Source of the DNA: Pseudomonas sp. B6002
GTDB taxonomy: Bacteria; Pseudomonadota; Gammaproteobacteria; Pseudomonadales; Pseudomonadaceae
Reading direction: 5' to 3'
NCBI RefSeq assembly: GCF_013385985.1
Contig: NZ_JACAOY010000006.1
Location: 812,790-876,789, forward strand
Length of the DNA stretch: 64,000 nt
The position numbers were made by a program, and so were the translations under genes. The notes beneath the pieces are model-generated. The model did no database searches and had not been told where the DNA came from. It saw nothing but the letters and a program-made list of their open reading frames with translations. The stretch's first letter is position 1; the number at the start of each line of letters is the position of its first letter. Shown one piece after another: positions 8,382 to 17,110 of the stretch.

Positions 8382-10754
8382 TCAGAAGTCGACCGTGGCC
8401 GACAGGAGGAGGGTGCGCGGTGAACCTTGGGAAAACGCGCCGTAAGAGGCCACGCCGGACCAGTATTCGCGGTCGAACAGGTTCTGCACCGTGGCGCGGA
8501 ACGTGGTCGGCCGCTCGGCAATGCGTGTGGTGTAGCGCGCACCGATATCGAAGCGGGTCCAGGGTTTGAGCTGCTGGGTGTTGGCCTGGTCCACATACTG
8601 GCTGGCGGTGTAGATCGCCCCGCTGGTCAGCGTCAGCCCTTCGACCCATGGGGTGTCCCATTCGGCCCAGACGTTGGCTTGCGCCTTTGGTACGCCCACC
8701 GGTGTATTGCCGCGGTTGGCGGCAATGGCTGTTTTGGTCAACTGCGCATCCAGCAGGGTCACGCCGCCCAGCAGCCGCGTGCCCTGGGCGACCTCACCGA
8801 ACAGGCTCAATTCCAGGCCACGGTTGCGCTGTTCGCCCTGCACGGAAAACCGCCCGGCCGCCAGTTCACCGCTGGGTTTCTGGATCTGGAACAACGCCAG
8901 GGTCGACATGAAGGTGCCGTAGTCGAGCTTGATCCCGACTTCGTGCTGACGTGACACGTAAGGGGCGAACACCTCGCCGGCGTTCGCAGCATTGGAGGGC
9001 GCCACGTCGCCCTTGCTCAGGCCTTCAAGGTAGTTGTAATAGAACGTCACATGCTCCCAGGGCTTGAGCACGGCGCCGAACAGCGGCAGGGTCTTGCCAT
9101 CGTCGTAGGGGGTGGTGACTGCGCCTGCGGCGTTGTAGTTATGGGACTGGATGTTCTGTTTGCGCAGGCCGAGGGTGACCTGTACACGCTGGTCCAGCAT
9201 GGACAGCGTGTCGGCAACAGCCACACCGGACAGTTCGGTGGCAGACACTTTTGGCGCGTCTGGCTTGGCAATGGACGGCTTGGGACTGTCGATGGGGTGG
9301 TAGATATTGGACAGCACCGACGCGCCGGAAATGATCCCGCGCGACAGCTCATCGCGATAACGGCTGGCCTGCACGGTGGTGCTGTGGCTGATCGGCCCGG
9401 TGTCGAAACGCAGGCGTGCGCCGGCGTCGACCGTGTAGCGCTGCACTTCGAAGCGGTAATAACCCGGGGTTGAATCGGTGTCTCCGGCCGCATTGATGAT
9501 CCTCGGCGTCTGGTCGGACATTCGCGCTACCGCCGACCGGCCACCGCCGGCGTGGGCAAACAGCGTGAGGCTGTCGTTGAGGTCGTATTCGCCACTGAGC
9601 AAGGCAGATTTGTCGCGGGTTCTGGACCAGCCCCAGTCCTGGCTGACATTCGTACGGCCATTCGCAGCGTCTGGAATCTTGACCCCGGGAGCGATCAGGA
9701 ACGGTCGTGAAGCTGCATCAAATTCCTCTTCCTGGGAGATCAGGTCCAGGCTGGTGCGCAGGCGGTCGCCCTGATAGTCGAGGGACAATGCGCCGATGCC
9801 CACTTCGCGCGATTGGGCGTCGATTACCGTCTGGCCTTGCTGCACGCCGCCGTTGAAGCGCACGCCAAACCGACGCTCTTCGCCAAACCGGCGGCTGATA
9901 TCGATACGGTTGCCCAGATGTGCATTCTGGGCGTAGCTGGCGGTGTAGCGCCTGAGGTCTTCATCGAGGGAGCGCTTGGGCACCACATTGATCACGCCGC
10001 CCACCGCGCTGTTGGGTGACATCCCGTAGAGCAGGGCGCCTGGCCCCTTGACCACTTCGATACGCTCGGCGTACTCGGTGAACACCCGGTAGTTGGACGC
10101 CACTCCGTACAGGCCGTCAAAGGCCAGTTCGCCGAGGTTGCCTTCGCCGACCGGAAAGCCCCGGATGAAAAACGAGTCGACGATGCCACCGGTCTGCCCG
10201 GTAGAACGCACCGAGGAATCGCGCTCCAACACATCGCCCACGGTGGTGGCCTGCTGGTCCTTGATCAACGTGGCGGTGTAGGTGCTGACACTGAACGGCG
10301 CATCCATCGCGTCGGCATTGCCGAGCATGCCCAGGCGGCCACCCACCGCTACCTGGCCGCCGGGATACACCGGCAGCAGGCTGTCGGCAGGTTGAACAAC
10401 CCCGCTGACGGTGGTGTCTTTGAGAGTGACCCGGCGCGACACCAGGGTGTAGCTGCCGTCGCTGCGCAACACCATTTCCAGGCCACTGCCTTCGAGCAGG
10501 CGAGTGACGGCTTCAACGGTGGAATACGTACCGGACAAGCCCGGGCTGGTCATGCCCTCCGTAAGGGCGGGAAGGAATGACAGCGCGATACCTGCGTCCA
10601 CGGCAAAGCTCGACAGCGTTGCGCCGAGCGGGCCCGGGGCGATGTGGTAACTGCGGACCGAGACGGCGTCCAGCTGCGCCGGTGCGGCCGCCATGACGGC
10701 ACCGGCCCCGGTTATCGCCAGGCTGAGCAGCGCACTGCGAATCACAAGCATCAA
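8382..10754 (-). CDS. TonB-dependent ferric-siderophore receptor with signalling (STN) domain
   Basis: A 790-residue outer-membrane receptor. A signal peptide (to about residue 23) is followed by an STN/secretin-like signalling domain at about 35-108 (SYHIAPGPLGATLSSFAVDA), then the plug (from about 140, with RSTGQTGGIVDSFFIRGF) and a 22-strand barrel ending in aromatic FDREYWSGVASYGAFSQG...SATVDF. The STN domain is known to contact a FecR-type anti-sigma factor in the periplasm, and fecR/fecI homologues lie immediately upstream, so this receptor should report siderophore binding to them. It heads an operon with the ABC import genes. A much shorter-tailed but otherwise very similar paralogue is encoded at 13662-15821. 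The upstream element at 10796-10843 is shared with that paralogue. Confidence 0.94.
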   Translation of the reverse strand: MMLVIRSALLSLAITGAGAVMAAAPAQLDAVSVRSYHIAPGPLGATLSSFAVDAGIALSFLPALTEGMTSPGLSGTYSTVEAVTRLLEGSGLEMVLRSDGSYTLVSRRVTLKDTTVSGVVQPADSLLPVYPGGQVAVGGRLGMLGNADAMDAPFSVSTYTATLIKDQQATTVGDVLERDSSVRSTGQTGGIVDSFFIRGFPVGEGNLGELAFDGLYGVASNYRVFTEYAERIEVVKGPGALLYGMSPNSAVGGVINVVPKRSLDEDLRRYTASYAQNAHLGNRIDISRRFGEERRFGVRFNGGVQQGQTVIDAQSREVGIGALSLDYQGDRLRTSLDLISQEEEFDAASRPFLIAPGVKIPDAANGRTNVSQDWGWSRTRDKSALLSGEYDLNDSLTLFAHAGGGRSAVARMSDQTPRIINAAGDTDSTPGYYRFEVQRYTVDAGARLRFDTGPISHSTTVQASRYRDELSRGIISGASVLSNIYHPIDSPKPSIAKPDAPKVSATELSGVAVADTLSMLDQRVQVTLGLRKQNIQSHNYNAAGAVTTPYDDGKTLPLFGAVLKPWEHVTFYYNYLEGLSKGDVAPSNAANAGEVFAPYVSRQHEVGIKLDYGTFMSTLALFQIQKPSGELAAGRFSVQGEQRNRGLELSLFGEVAQGTRLLGGVTLLDAQLTKTAIAANRGNTPVGVPKAQANVWAEWDTPWVEGLTLTSGAIYTASQYVDQANTQQLKPWTRFDIGARYTTRIAERPTTFRATVQNLFDREYWSGVASYGAFSQGSPRTLLLSATVDF

Positions 10755-10795
10755 ACAGGCCCCGTGGACGAAAGGGAAAGGAGGTTCCAGTGTTT

Positions 10796-10843
10796 GCCAG
10801 CCGAGATCGAAAAAGGTATCAGCGCTTCGGCGCTTTATTTTTC
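10796..10843 (-). promoter_or_regulatory. Promoter-like element shared by the two TonB receptor genes (copy 1)
   Basis: Read on the reverse strand, the core GCTGATACCTTTTTCG is followed by TCTCGGCTGGC and preceded by an A-rich patch about 15 nt upstream. The same arrangement occurs at 13571-13615 ahead of the paralogous receptor, at practically the same distance from the start codon (42-89 bp here, 47-91 bp there). The inference is a promoter used by the co-encoded FecI-type sigma factor; this is not proven by sequence alone. Confidence 0.55.
10818..10838. terminator. UUCG tetraloop hairpin between fecR and the receptor gene
   Basis: AGCGC-TTCG-GCGCT is a perfect 5-bp stem with a very stable TTCG loop, followed on the plus strand by TTATTTTT. 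On the reverse strand, in the direction of fecR transcription, a T-run comes only 6 nt after the stem. It may be a weak terminator separating fecR from the receptor operon, and it overlaps the promoter-like element. Confidence 0.4.
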
Positions 10844-10850
10844 AGGCGGC

Positions 10851-11828
10851 TCAGGCCGGGGCCAGGGTGACCCAATAACCGCTCAAGTGGCCGGTGGCGA
10901 TGACCGGGTAGGTCTGCACCAGCATGTTCAAGGTGCGCTGGGTGTCGGCGATGGGAAACGCGCCGGAAATACGCAGGTTGGCAATGGCTGGATCGCAGCG
11001 CACGAAACCACGGCGGTAGCGCGCCAACTCGGCAACGAAATCGGCCAGGCGCATGTTGTCGGCCATCAGCATGCCTTGAATCCAGGCGCTGGCATTGCGG
11101 TCGATGGGGTTGAGAGAGCCAAAGTGCAGTGCGGAAAAATCCGTGCGTTGCCCGGCGTTGATGATCAGCGGTGCGGTCTGGCTGTTCTCGGCCAGCATCA
11201 CTTTGACCGCGCCGTCCAGCACCGCCAGGTGAGTGCGCGAGCTCACTTCACGCACGGTAAAACGAGTGCCCAGGGCTTGCATGCGCCCCTGTCGAGTGCT
11301 GACCAGGAACGGGCGGGGCAGGGCAGCGGTATCCGGCGCAGTCTGCACCAGTATTTCGCCTTCGCGCAGATGAACCCGGCGCTGCTGGCTGTCGAACAGC
11401 ACGTCGATGGCGGTTTCGGTGTTGAGGGTGATGCGTGAGCCATCGGCCAGGGTCAGTTCGCGGCGTTCGCCGACGCGGGTGCGGTAATCCGCCGTCCACT
11501 GTTGGGTGTGCGCCAGCTTCCAGCTGCCCCAACCAACCGGCATCGCCGCCAGCAACAGGGCCAGTTTGCCCAGAGCGGCACGACGTTGCGGATTGCTGGG
11601 CCGGTCCAGTGCCGACATCGCCAGGGACGGCGGCAGGCCGCCCAGCTTGCTCTGCAGCAATTGTGCACGGGCCCAGGCGCGATCCCGTTCCGGGCTGCTG
11701 ACTTTCCAGCGTTCCCACTCGGCGCGCTCGCTGTCGCTGAGGTCGTTTTCGCTCAAGCGCATCAACCATTCAGCGGCTTCTTCGAGCACTTCGGGGGTCA
11801 GGGGTGGTTCCTTGCGCAGGCTGAGCAT
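10851..11828 (-). CDS. FecR-family anti-sigma factor / sigma regulator
   Basis: A 325-residue inner-membrane regulator. The N-terminal cytoplasmic part (LTPEVLEEAAEWLMRLSENDL...ERWKVSSPERDRAWARAQ) is the DUF4880/FecR-N region that binds the sigma factor. A single membrane helix lies at about 89-110 (LGKLALLLAAMPVGW), then the periplasmic FecR domain (RVGERRELTLADGSRITLNTET) and a C-terminal STN-like segment that would touch the receptor's signalling domain. The start codon directly abuts the stop codon of the sigma gene. The gene order fecI-fecR-receptor is the classical cell-surface signalling arrangement. Confidence 0.94.
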   Translation of the reverse strand: MLSLRKEPPLTPEVLEEAAEWLMRLSENDLSDSERAEWERWKVSSPERDRAWARAQLLQSKLGGLPPSLAMSALDRPSNPQRRAALGKLALLLAAMPVGWGSWKLAHTQQWTADYRTRVGERRELTLADGSRITLNTETAIDVLFDSQQRRVHLREGEILVQTAPDTAALPRPFLVSTRQGRMQALGTRFTVREVSSRTHLAVLDGAVKVMLAENSQTAPLIINAGQRTDFSALHFGSLNPIDRNASAWIQGMLMADNMRLADFVAELARYRRGFVRCDPAIANLRISGAFPIADTQRTLNMLVQTYPVIATGHLSGYWVTLAPA

Positions 11829-12344
11829 TTATTCAACCAGCATCAGGCACTGCACGAACGCCTGCTTCATGTAGCGTTTGACGGTAATCAGCGAGACATC
11901 CAGTTGCTCGGCGATGGCCTGGTACTTGAGGCCGTTAAGCTGTGACAACAGGAACGCACGCTTGACCAGCGGCGGCAGCGAATCGAGCATCGCGTCGATT
12001 TCGTGCAGGGTTTCCAACACCAGGAAGTGGGCTTCGGGGGAGGGCGCTTCTTGTGCCGGCAGGGTCGCCAAGGCTTCCAGATAAGCGCGCTCAAGGGCTT
12101 TGCGCTGGTACCAGTTGACCAGAATGCCCTTGGCCACGCAGGTCAGGTAGGCACGCGGCTGGTCGATCACCGTGACCTGGGACGCCAGGATACGGGTGAA
12201 GGTGTCCTGGGCAAGGTCCGCCGCATCCATGGCGTTGCCGAGTTTTCGTTTCAGCGTGGCGTACAGCCAACCGTGATGCCCGCTGTACAGGGCCTCGATT
12301 GCCCGCAAGTGGTTGTTGTTATCGGCGGGAAGGGTTTGGCTCAT
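11829..12344 (-). CDS. FecI-like ECF sigma factor (iron starvation sigma)
   Basis: A 171-residue ECF sigma factor. Region 2 contains DAADLAQDTFTRILAS and region 4 contains KYQAIAEQLDVSLITVKRYM, which is the FecI pattern. It should direct transcription of the receptor operon when the receptor and FecR signal that the cognate siderophore is bound. Start: ATG 12344 (MSQTLPAD) gives a typical FecI N-terminus; ATG 12353 would add MRA and bring the start within 7 bp of the Fur-box-like palindrome. No strong ribosome-binding site is visible for either. The stop codon abuts the fecR start. Confidence 0.92.
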   Translation of the reverse strand: MSQTLPADNNNHLRAIEALYSGHHGWLYATLKRKLGNAMDAADLAQDTFTRILASQVTVIDQPRAYLTCVAKGILVNWYQRKALERAYLEALATLPAQEAPSPEAHFLVLETLHEIDAMLDSLPPLVKRAFLLSQLNGLKYQAIAEQLDVSLITVKRYMKQAFVQCLMLVE

Positions 12345-12360
12345 GGCGCGCATCTGTGCA

Positions 12361-12379
12361 ATTGAGAAGTATTCCCAAT
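12361..12379. promoter_or_regulatory. Candidate Fur box ahead of the fecI-like gene
   Basis: ATTGAGAAGTATTCCCAAT is an almost perfect 19-bp dyad (left half ATTGAGAA, right half TTCCCAAT, one mismatch) in the 36-bp space between the MFS stop codon and the sigma gene. It resembles the Pseudomonas Fur consensus with TTGAGAAT/ATTCTCAA half-sites. This implies iron repression of fecIR from a promoter close to or inside the end of the MFS gene. Confidence 0.6.
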
Positions 12380-12380
12380 G

Positions 12381-13553
12381 CTAAGTGACAACACGCCGGT
12401 AGCGCAACGCGAGAATCGCAATCACCGCCAGCCCGTAGGCAACGCACACGAAGAAGTAGGTAAGTGCAAGGCCATAGACATGGTTGAGTAAACCACCGAG
12501 GGCGATGCCGGCAATTGAAGCAAACTGCGCCGTGCCTTGGGCGATGCCGAGCACATGGCCCTGGTTCGAACTGTTGGCAGTGTTTGAAATCAGCGCCATC
12601 AGCACTGGTGTGGTCGCGCCCAGCAACATGCCCCACACGAAGTAGCACAGCACGAACACCATCGGGTTACGGGTGATACCGGCCAATGCGGTGAGGGCGA
12701 TGCAGCCGAGCGTCACGTAAGTGATACGCCGCAGTGAATCCATTTGCGTGCGGCCTTCGAAGTAACGCGCCCAGGCCGTCGCGGACACAATGAAACCCAG
12801 CGCCATCAAGCCATAGCAGAGGCCGACCACGGCGTTACTGACGTTGAATACCGCACTCACATACAGCGAAAACGACGTTTGCGGCAGCATCCGCGCCATT
12901 AGCAGCAGGCCCATCACCGCCAACAGTGGGAGCAGGGCAGAACCACGCCATGCGACGCCTGTGGAAGCAGCAACGGTTTTCTTCGCTGGCGGCACATCTG
13001 GCAAGGTCAAGGCTGCAATCACCGTGCACATCGCACAGAGTGCCGAGGCACTGAGGTTGATCCAGAAAAACGTTGCGTGATCGAGGATCAAGCCACCCAG
13101 CACCGCCCCTAAAAGAGAGCCGACATTGGTGGAAATCTGCAGCAGCGCAAACAGCCGTGCGCGCCGCGAAGGCACCTCGATACTGACCCCATACGCCTGG
13201 GCCGGCGCGATGTATCCGGCGCAGGCGCCTTGCAAAAAACGCAGGATCAGCACCGCCCAGATATCGCTGAAAAACGCCAGGCCCAGCTGGGTCAGGGTCA
13301 ACCCGGCCAGGGCGCGAATCATCATCAGCTTGTGACCGTAACGGTCGCCGATGCGGCCCCAGAATGCGCTGGTCAGCAGGATGCCCAGCATCGGCCCGAC
13401 ATACACCGCGATGCTGGCGACACTGAACAACGTATCGGACGTGGTCAGCCCGCGCAGGTACACAGGCCAGAACGGGCCACTCATTTCCATCGCGCCCATG
13501 GACACGAGCTGGATGGCGAACAACAGGGCAATCAGAACGCGGGTGGGCGGCAT
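12381..13553 (-). CDS. MFS transporter of the siderophore locus
   Basis: A 390-residue protein with about 12 membrane helices, start MPPTRVLIALLFAIQLVSMG. The family loop GRIGDRYGHKLMMIRALAG between helices 2 and 3 and the motif LQGACAGYIAPAQAYG in helix 4 place it among MFS drug/H+ antiporter-like proteins. It lies upstream of fecI on the same strand and is divergent from the second receptor gene, sharing a 108-bp promoter region with it. Its place in an iron cluster suggests movement of a siderophore or its products across the inner membrane; general drug efflux is the alternative. Direction of transport cannot be read from the sequence. Confidence 0.85.
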   Translation of the reverse strand: MPPTRVLIALLFAIQLVSMGAMEMSGPFWPVYLRGLTTSDTLFSVASIAVYVGPMLGILLTSAFWGRIGDRYGHKLMMIRALAGLTLTQLGLAFFSDIWAVLILRFLQGACAGYIAPAQAYGVSIEVPSRRARLFALLQISTNVGSLLGAVLGGLILDHATFFWINLSASALCAMCTVIAALTLPDVPPAKKTVAASTGVAWRGSALLPLLAVMGLLLMARMLPQTSFSLYVSAVFNVSNAVVGLCYGLMALGFIVSATAWARYFEGRTQMDSLRRITYVTLGCIALTALAGITRNPMVFVLCYFVWGMLLGATTPVLMALISNTANSSNQGHVLGIAQGTAQFASIAGIALGGLLNHVYGLALTYFFVCVAYGLAVIAILALRYRRVVT

Positions 13554-13570
13554 GCGTCAGTCTCGTTTTC

Positions 13571-13615
13571 TAAAAAAGGCTGTCAGGGCTGATACTTTTT
13601 CGCGCGTCGGCTGGC
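13571..13615 (+). promoter_or_regulatory. Promoter-like element shared by the two TonB receptor genes (copy 2)
   Basis: GGGCTGATACTTTTTCGCG is followed by CGTCGGCTGGC and preceded by TAAAAAAGG. It aligns with the reverse-strand element at 10796-10843 with one gap in the T-run and a few substitutions. It ends 46 bp before the ATG of the second receptor. The inference is that the same FecI-type sigma factor serves both receptors. Confidence 0.55.
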
Positions 13616-13661
13616 ATCAGGGGTAATTCCCATTTCATCTCACTGAAAGGTCCCTGACGTC

Positions 13662-15821
13662 ATGCCCGTTGCCAGCCGGTTAACATTCGCCATTCGTACT
13701 GCCTTGCTGTTGGCCGCCACCAACACCTGGGCCGCCACCACAGAGTCGAGCGACGACAGCGCGCAGAGCCTGACGCTTGAAGCGACGAACGTCAACGCCG
13801 TTTACAGCGGGCCCAGTGACCTGCCTGAAGCGTTTGCCGGCGACCAAGTGGCACGCGGCGCACGCTTGGGCATGCTGGGCAACAAGGACGTGATGGACAC
13901 GCCATTCAGCGTCACCAGCTACACCGCCAAGACCCTTGCCGACCTGCAAACCGTGACCGTGGCCGACGCGTTGGAGCGTGATCCGTCGGTGCGTTCCACC
14001 GGGCAAACCGGTGGCATCGTCGACTCGTTTTTCATCCGTGGCTTTGCGATTGGCGAAGGTAACCTGGGCGAGTTGGCCTATGACGGCGTGTACGGCGTAG
14101 CGCCAAACTACCGCGCGTTTACCGAGTACGCCGAGCGCATCGAAGTGCTCAAGGGACCGGGTGCGCTGATGTACGGCATCTCGCCCAACAGTGGCGTGGG
14201 TGGCGTGATCAACATCGTGCCCAAACGTCCGCTGGAGGAAGACCTGACCCGCTTTACCGGCAGTTATGCTTCGGACAGCCAAACCGGTGGCCATCTGGAT
14301 ATCAGCCGTCGTTTTGGTGAGGAAAACCAATTCGGTGTGCGCTTCAATGGCAGCCTGCAGGGCGGTGATACGGCGATCGACAACCAGCATCGCGACGTGG
14401 GCATTGGTGCCATCGCCCTGGATTATCGCGGGGAACGGCTGCGCCTGAACCTGGACTACATCAGCCAGAAGGAAAGCTGGGAGGGCGCCTCGCGGCCGTT
14501 CACGATCGCGCCAGGCGTAGAGGTGCCTTCTGCCGCCAATGGGCGCACCAGTTTGCCGCAAAAGTGGGGTTGGTCCGACACCAAGGAGCAATCTGCTTTG
14601 CTCGGCGGTGAATACGACCTGAACGATAACCTGACCGTATTCGCCCACGCCGGTGGCGGTAAGTCGGATGTGAAACGCATGTCTGACCAGGTGCCACGTA
14701 TTCTCAATGCGGCCGGCGATACCAGCAACATTCCGGGTTACTACAAGTTCAACGTCGACCGATCAACCGCGGATGTTGGCCTTCGCGGCCGTTTCGACAC
14801 CGGCCCGGTGACCCATATCACCACGCTGATGGCGACGCGTTACCAGGACGAACTGTCCCGGGGCATCACCAACGGCACGGAAATCCGTTCCAACATCTAC
14901 CACCCGGTGGACACGCCCAAGCAATACCTCAATACGCCCAAAGTGCTGCGCATTTCTGAATCGGATTTGTCCGGCGTAGCACTGACTGACACCCTCGGCA
15001 TCTTGGACGACCGCATCCAACTGACCCTTGGCGTGCGCCGGCAAGACATTGAATCGCGTAACTACAACGCGGCGGGTGCCGTCAGTTCGCGCTACAAAGA
15101 CAATGCCACCACGCCGTTGGTAGGCGTGGTGGTCAAGCCGTGGGATGACGTGTCGCTGTACTACAACTATGTAGAAGGGTTGAGCAAAGGTGACATCGCA
15201 CCGGGCACGGCCATCAATGCCGGGGAGACCTTTGCACCCTATACGTCCAAGCAGCATGAAGTGGGCGTCAAGTATGAGCACGGCACCTTCATGACCACCG
15301 TGGCGTTGTTCCAGATTGAAAAGCCCAGCGGCGAGATTGGCAGCAACAATGTGTACTCGGTGCAGGCCGAGCAACGTAACCGAGGTGTGGAATTGAGCAT
15401 GTTCGGCGAAGTTGCACCCGGCACGCGATTGATGGGGGGCGTGACGGTGCTGGATGGCGAGTTGACGAAATCGGCCACCGCCGCGAACAAGGGCAACAAA
15501 CCAGTCGGCGTACCCGACATTCAAGCCAACCTGTGGGCAGAGTGGGACACGCCGTGGCTGGAAGGTTTTACCCTCACGGGAGGGGCGATCTATACCGACA
15601 GCCAGTATGTGAACCAGGCCAATACTCAGGAGCTGGATTCATGGACACGCATCGATGCAGGTGCACGTTATGCAACGAAGATAGAAGGGCGACCGACTAC
15701 GTTCCGCGCGACAGTCCAGAACGTGTTTGATCGTGAGTATTGGTCGGGCGTGGCGTCATATGGCGCGTTTTCGCCGGGTTATCCGAGGACATTGCAATTG
15801 TCGGCGACGGTAGATTTCTGA
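13662..15821 (+). CDS. TonB-dependent ferric-siderophore receptor, paralogue without signalling domain
   Basis: A 719-residue outer-membrane receptor. A signal peptide (cleavage near NTWA) is followed directly by a TonB-interacting segment and the plug, so the STN signalling domain of the neighbour at 8382-10754 is missing. From the plug onwards the two proteins can be aligned almost without gaps (shared RSTGQTGGIVDSFFIRGF, GNLGELA, YAERIEV, KGPGAL, FDREYWSGVASYGAF). It would import the same or a related siderophore but cannot signal through FecR. It is transcribed divergently from the MFS gene. The most likely origin is a local duplication with loss of the signalling domain, or gain of that domain by the other copy. 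Confidence 0.93.
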   Translation: MPVASRLTFAIRTALLLAATNTWAATTESSDDSAQSLTLEATNVNAVYSGPSDLPEAFAGDQVARGARLGMLGNKDVMDTPFSVTSYTAKTLADLQTVTVADALERDPSVRSTGQTGGIVDSFFIRGFAIGEGNLGELAYDGVYGVAPNYRAFTEYAERIEVLKGPGALMYGISPNSGVGGVINIVPKRPLEEDLTRFTGSYASDSQTGGHLDISRRFGEENQFGVRFNGSLQGGDTAIDNQHRDVGIGAIALDYRGERLRLNLDYISQKESWEGASRPFTIAPGVEVPSAANGRTSLPQKWGWSDTKEQSALLGGEYDLNDNLTVFAHAGGGKSDVKRMSDQVPRILNAAGDTSNIPGYYKFNVDRSTADVGLRGRFDTGPVTHITTLMATRYQDELSRGITNGTEIRSNIYHPVDTPKQYLNTPKVLRISESDLSGVALTDTLGILDDRIQLTLGVRRQDIESRNYNAAGAVSSRYKDNATTPLVGVVVKPWDDVSLYYNYVEGLSKGDIAPGTAINAGETFAPYTSKQHEVGVKYEHGTFMTTVALFQIEKPSGEIGSNNVYSVQAEQRNRGVELSMFGEVAPGTRLMGGVTVLDGELTKSATAANKGNKPVGVPDIQANLWAEWDTPWLEGFTLTGGAIYTDSQYVNQANTQELDSWTRIDAGARYATKIEGRPTTFRATVQNVFDREYWSGVASYGAFSPGYPRTLQLSATVDF

Positions 15822-15845
15822 TCTTCAATCGAACCGAGTGCATAT

Positions 15846-15875
15846 AACTCAACTAAATAGTCATTTAGTTGAGTT
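15846..15875. repeat. 13-bp perfect inverted repeat between convergent genes
   Basis: AACTCAACTAAAT, a 4-nt spacer (AGTC), then ATTTAGTTGAGTT. It lies between the receptor stop (15821) and the HxlR stop (15895). The stem is AT-rich with no downstream T-run, so it is a poor classical terminator; it could still act as a bidirectional transcription stop or as a protein-binding site. Confidence 0.6.
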
Positions 15876-15894
15876 GGCTATCAGGGCAGGGGAT

Positions 15895-16254
15895 TCAAGA
15901 CTGGGAGAGGGTGGCAGTACGTCGCTCAGCGATACGCTCAACGGTTTGCATATGCTCAGTACCCCATTGGCACAAAGCCCCCAGCGCCGTAGCCAGGGAA
16001 TGCCCGAAAGGTGTCAGAGAATACTCGACCTTGGGCGGTATTTCCTGGAAATCCACGCGGGAGATGATCTCGTCGCGCTCCAATTCCTTGAGTTGCTGGA
16101 TCAGCACTTTATCGGTCACGCCGCCAATCGCGCGTCGTAATTCACCATATCGATGAACATTTTGCGCCAGGTTGAACAGCACCAAGGGCTTCCATTTGCC
16201 GCCAATCACCGCCAGGGCGGCCTCGAGCCCGCAGTTAAATGAGTTGTTGGCCAT
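15895..16254 (-). CDS. HxlR-family transcriptional regulator
   Basis: A 119-residue winged-helix protein with the HxlR signature: a Cys near the N-terminus (NCGLEAALAVIGGKWKPLVL), then RYGELRRAIGGVTDKVLIQQLKELERDEII and VEYSLTPFGHSL. HxlR proteins of this group often sense quinones, aldehydes or redox stress through that Cys (position 8 here) and repress a divergent oxidoreductase gene. That arrangement is present: the SDR gene starts 106 bp away in the opposite direction. An imperfect dyad at 16279-16300 in the shared promoter region may be its operator. Confidence 0.9.
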   Translation of the reverse strand: MANNSFNCGLEAALAVIGGKWKPLVLFNLAQNVHRYGELRRAIGGVTDKVLIQQLKELERDEIISRVDFQEIPPKVEYSLTPFGHSLATALGALCQWGTEHMQTVERIAERRTATLSQS

Positions 16255-16278
16255 GATCGAGAAGGCTCCACAGGGGGG

Positions 16279-16300
16279 GTACTTACTAAAAGGTGCATAC
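16279..16300. promoter_or_regulatory. Candidate HxlR operator in the divergent promoter
   Basis: GTACTTAC, a 6-nt spacer (TAAAAG), then GTGCATAC: an imperfect dyad (5 of 8 positions pair) in the 106-bp region between the HxlR and SDR genes. The call rests on position and partial symmetry only. Confidence 0.3.
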
Positions 16301-16360
16301 TATTCAAAAAAATAGCGCAGATCTACAGTTGGGCCTCAACCTTATTCTTCGGAGTTCACC

Positions 16361-17110
16361 ATGGGCAGGCTCAACGGAAAAATCGCAGTCATCACCGGTG
16401 GCAACAGCGGCATCGGCCTGGCAACCGCCATTCGTTTTGCGGCTGAAGGCGCCCAAGTCATCATTGTAGGGCGCCGGCAGGAAGAACTGGACAAAGCGCT
16501 GCAACTGATCGGTCCTGAAGCCATTGCCATACAAGGCGACATTTCAAAACTGGACGACCTTGATCGCGTGTTCACTCAAGTCAAAGCCGCCAAGGGCCGG
16601 GTTGACGTGTTGTTCGCCAACGCCGGCCTGGGGGATTTCCAACCGATCGGCGTGATCACGGAGGAATCGTTTGACCGTACCTTCGGCATCAACGTCAAGG
16701 GCACGCTGTTCACCGTACAAAAAGCCTTGCCACTGATGAGTGCCGGCAGCTCTGTGATCCTGACGGGATCGACCACCGGAACCATGGGCACACCGGCATT
16801 CAGCGTGTACAGCGCGACAAAAGCGGCGCTGCGGAATTTCGCCAGAAGCTGGGCATTGGACCTCAAAGGCACGGGCATTCGCGTCAACGTGCTGTCGCCA
16901 GGTCCGATCTCGACGCCAGGCCTGGACCTCGCGCTTTCAGGCACAGGTCAGAAGGAAGCGATCATTGACGACATGACCGCGCAGGTTCCGTTGAACCGCA
17001 TTGGCAAGCCGGAAGAAGTCGCAGCCGCCGCGTTGTTCCTGGCATCGGATGAGAGCAGCTTCATGACGGGCAGTGAAATGTTTGTTGATGGTGGGTTTGC
17101 TCAGGTTTGA
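16361..17110 (+). CDS. Short-chain dehydrogenase/reductase
   Basis: A 249-residue classical SDR. The cofactor motif TGGNSGIG is at about 12-19, the NAG motif appears as ANAGLGD, and the catalytic Ser (ILTGSTTG) and YSATKAA (Tyr and Lys four apart) are present. The C-terminal block [29 protein letters not shown] is typical. An Arg in GRR after the second strand suggests NADP(H) preference. It is divergent from an HxlR repressor gene, a pairing often linked to carbonyl or electrophile detoxification. The physiological substrate is unknown. Confidence 0.92.
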   Translation: MGRLNGKIAVITGGNSGIGLATAIRFAAEGAQVIIVGRRQEELDKALQLIGPEAIAIQGDISKLDDLDRVFTQVKAAKGRVDVLFANAGLGDFQPIGVITEESFDRTFGINVKGTLFTVQKALPLMSAGSSVILTGSTTGTMGTPAFSVYSATKAALRNFARSWALDLKGTGIRVNVLSPGPISTPGLDLALSGTGQKEAIIDDMTAQVPLNRIGKPEEVAAAALFLASDESSFMTGSEMFVDGGFAQV

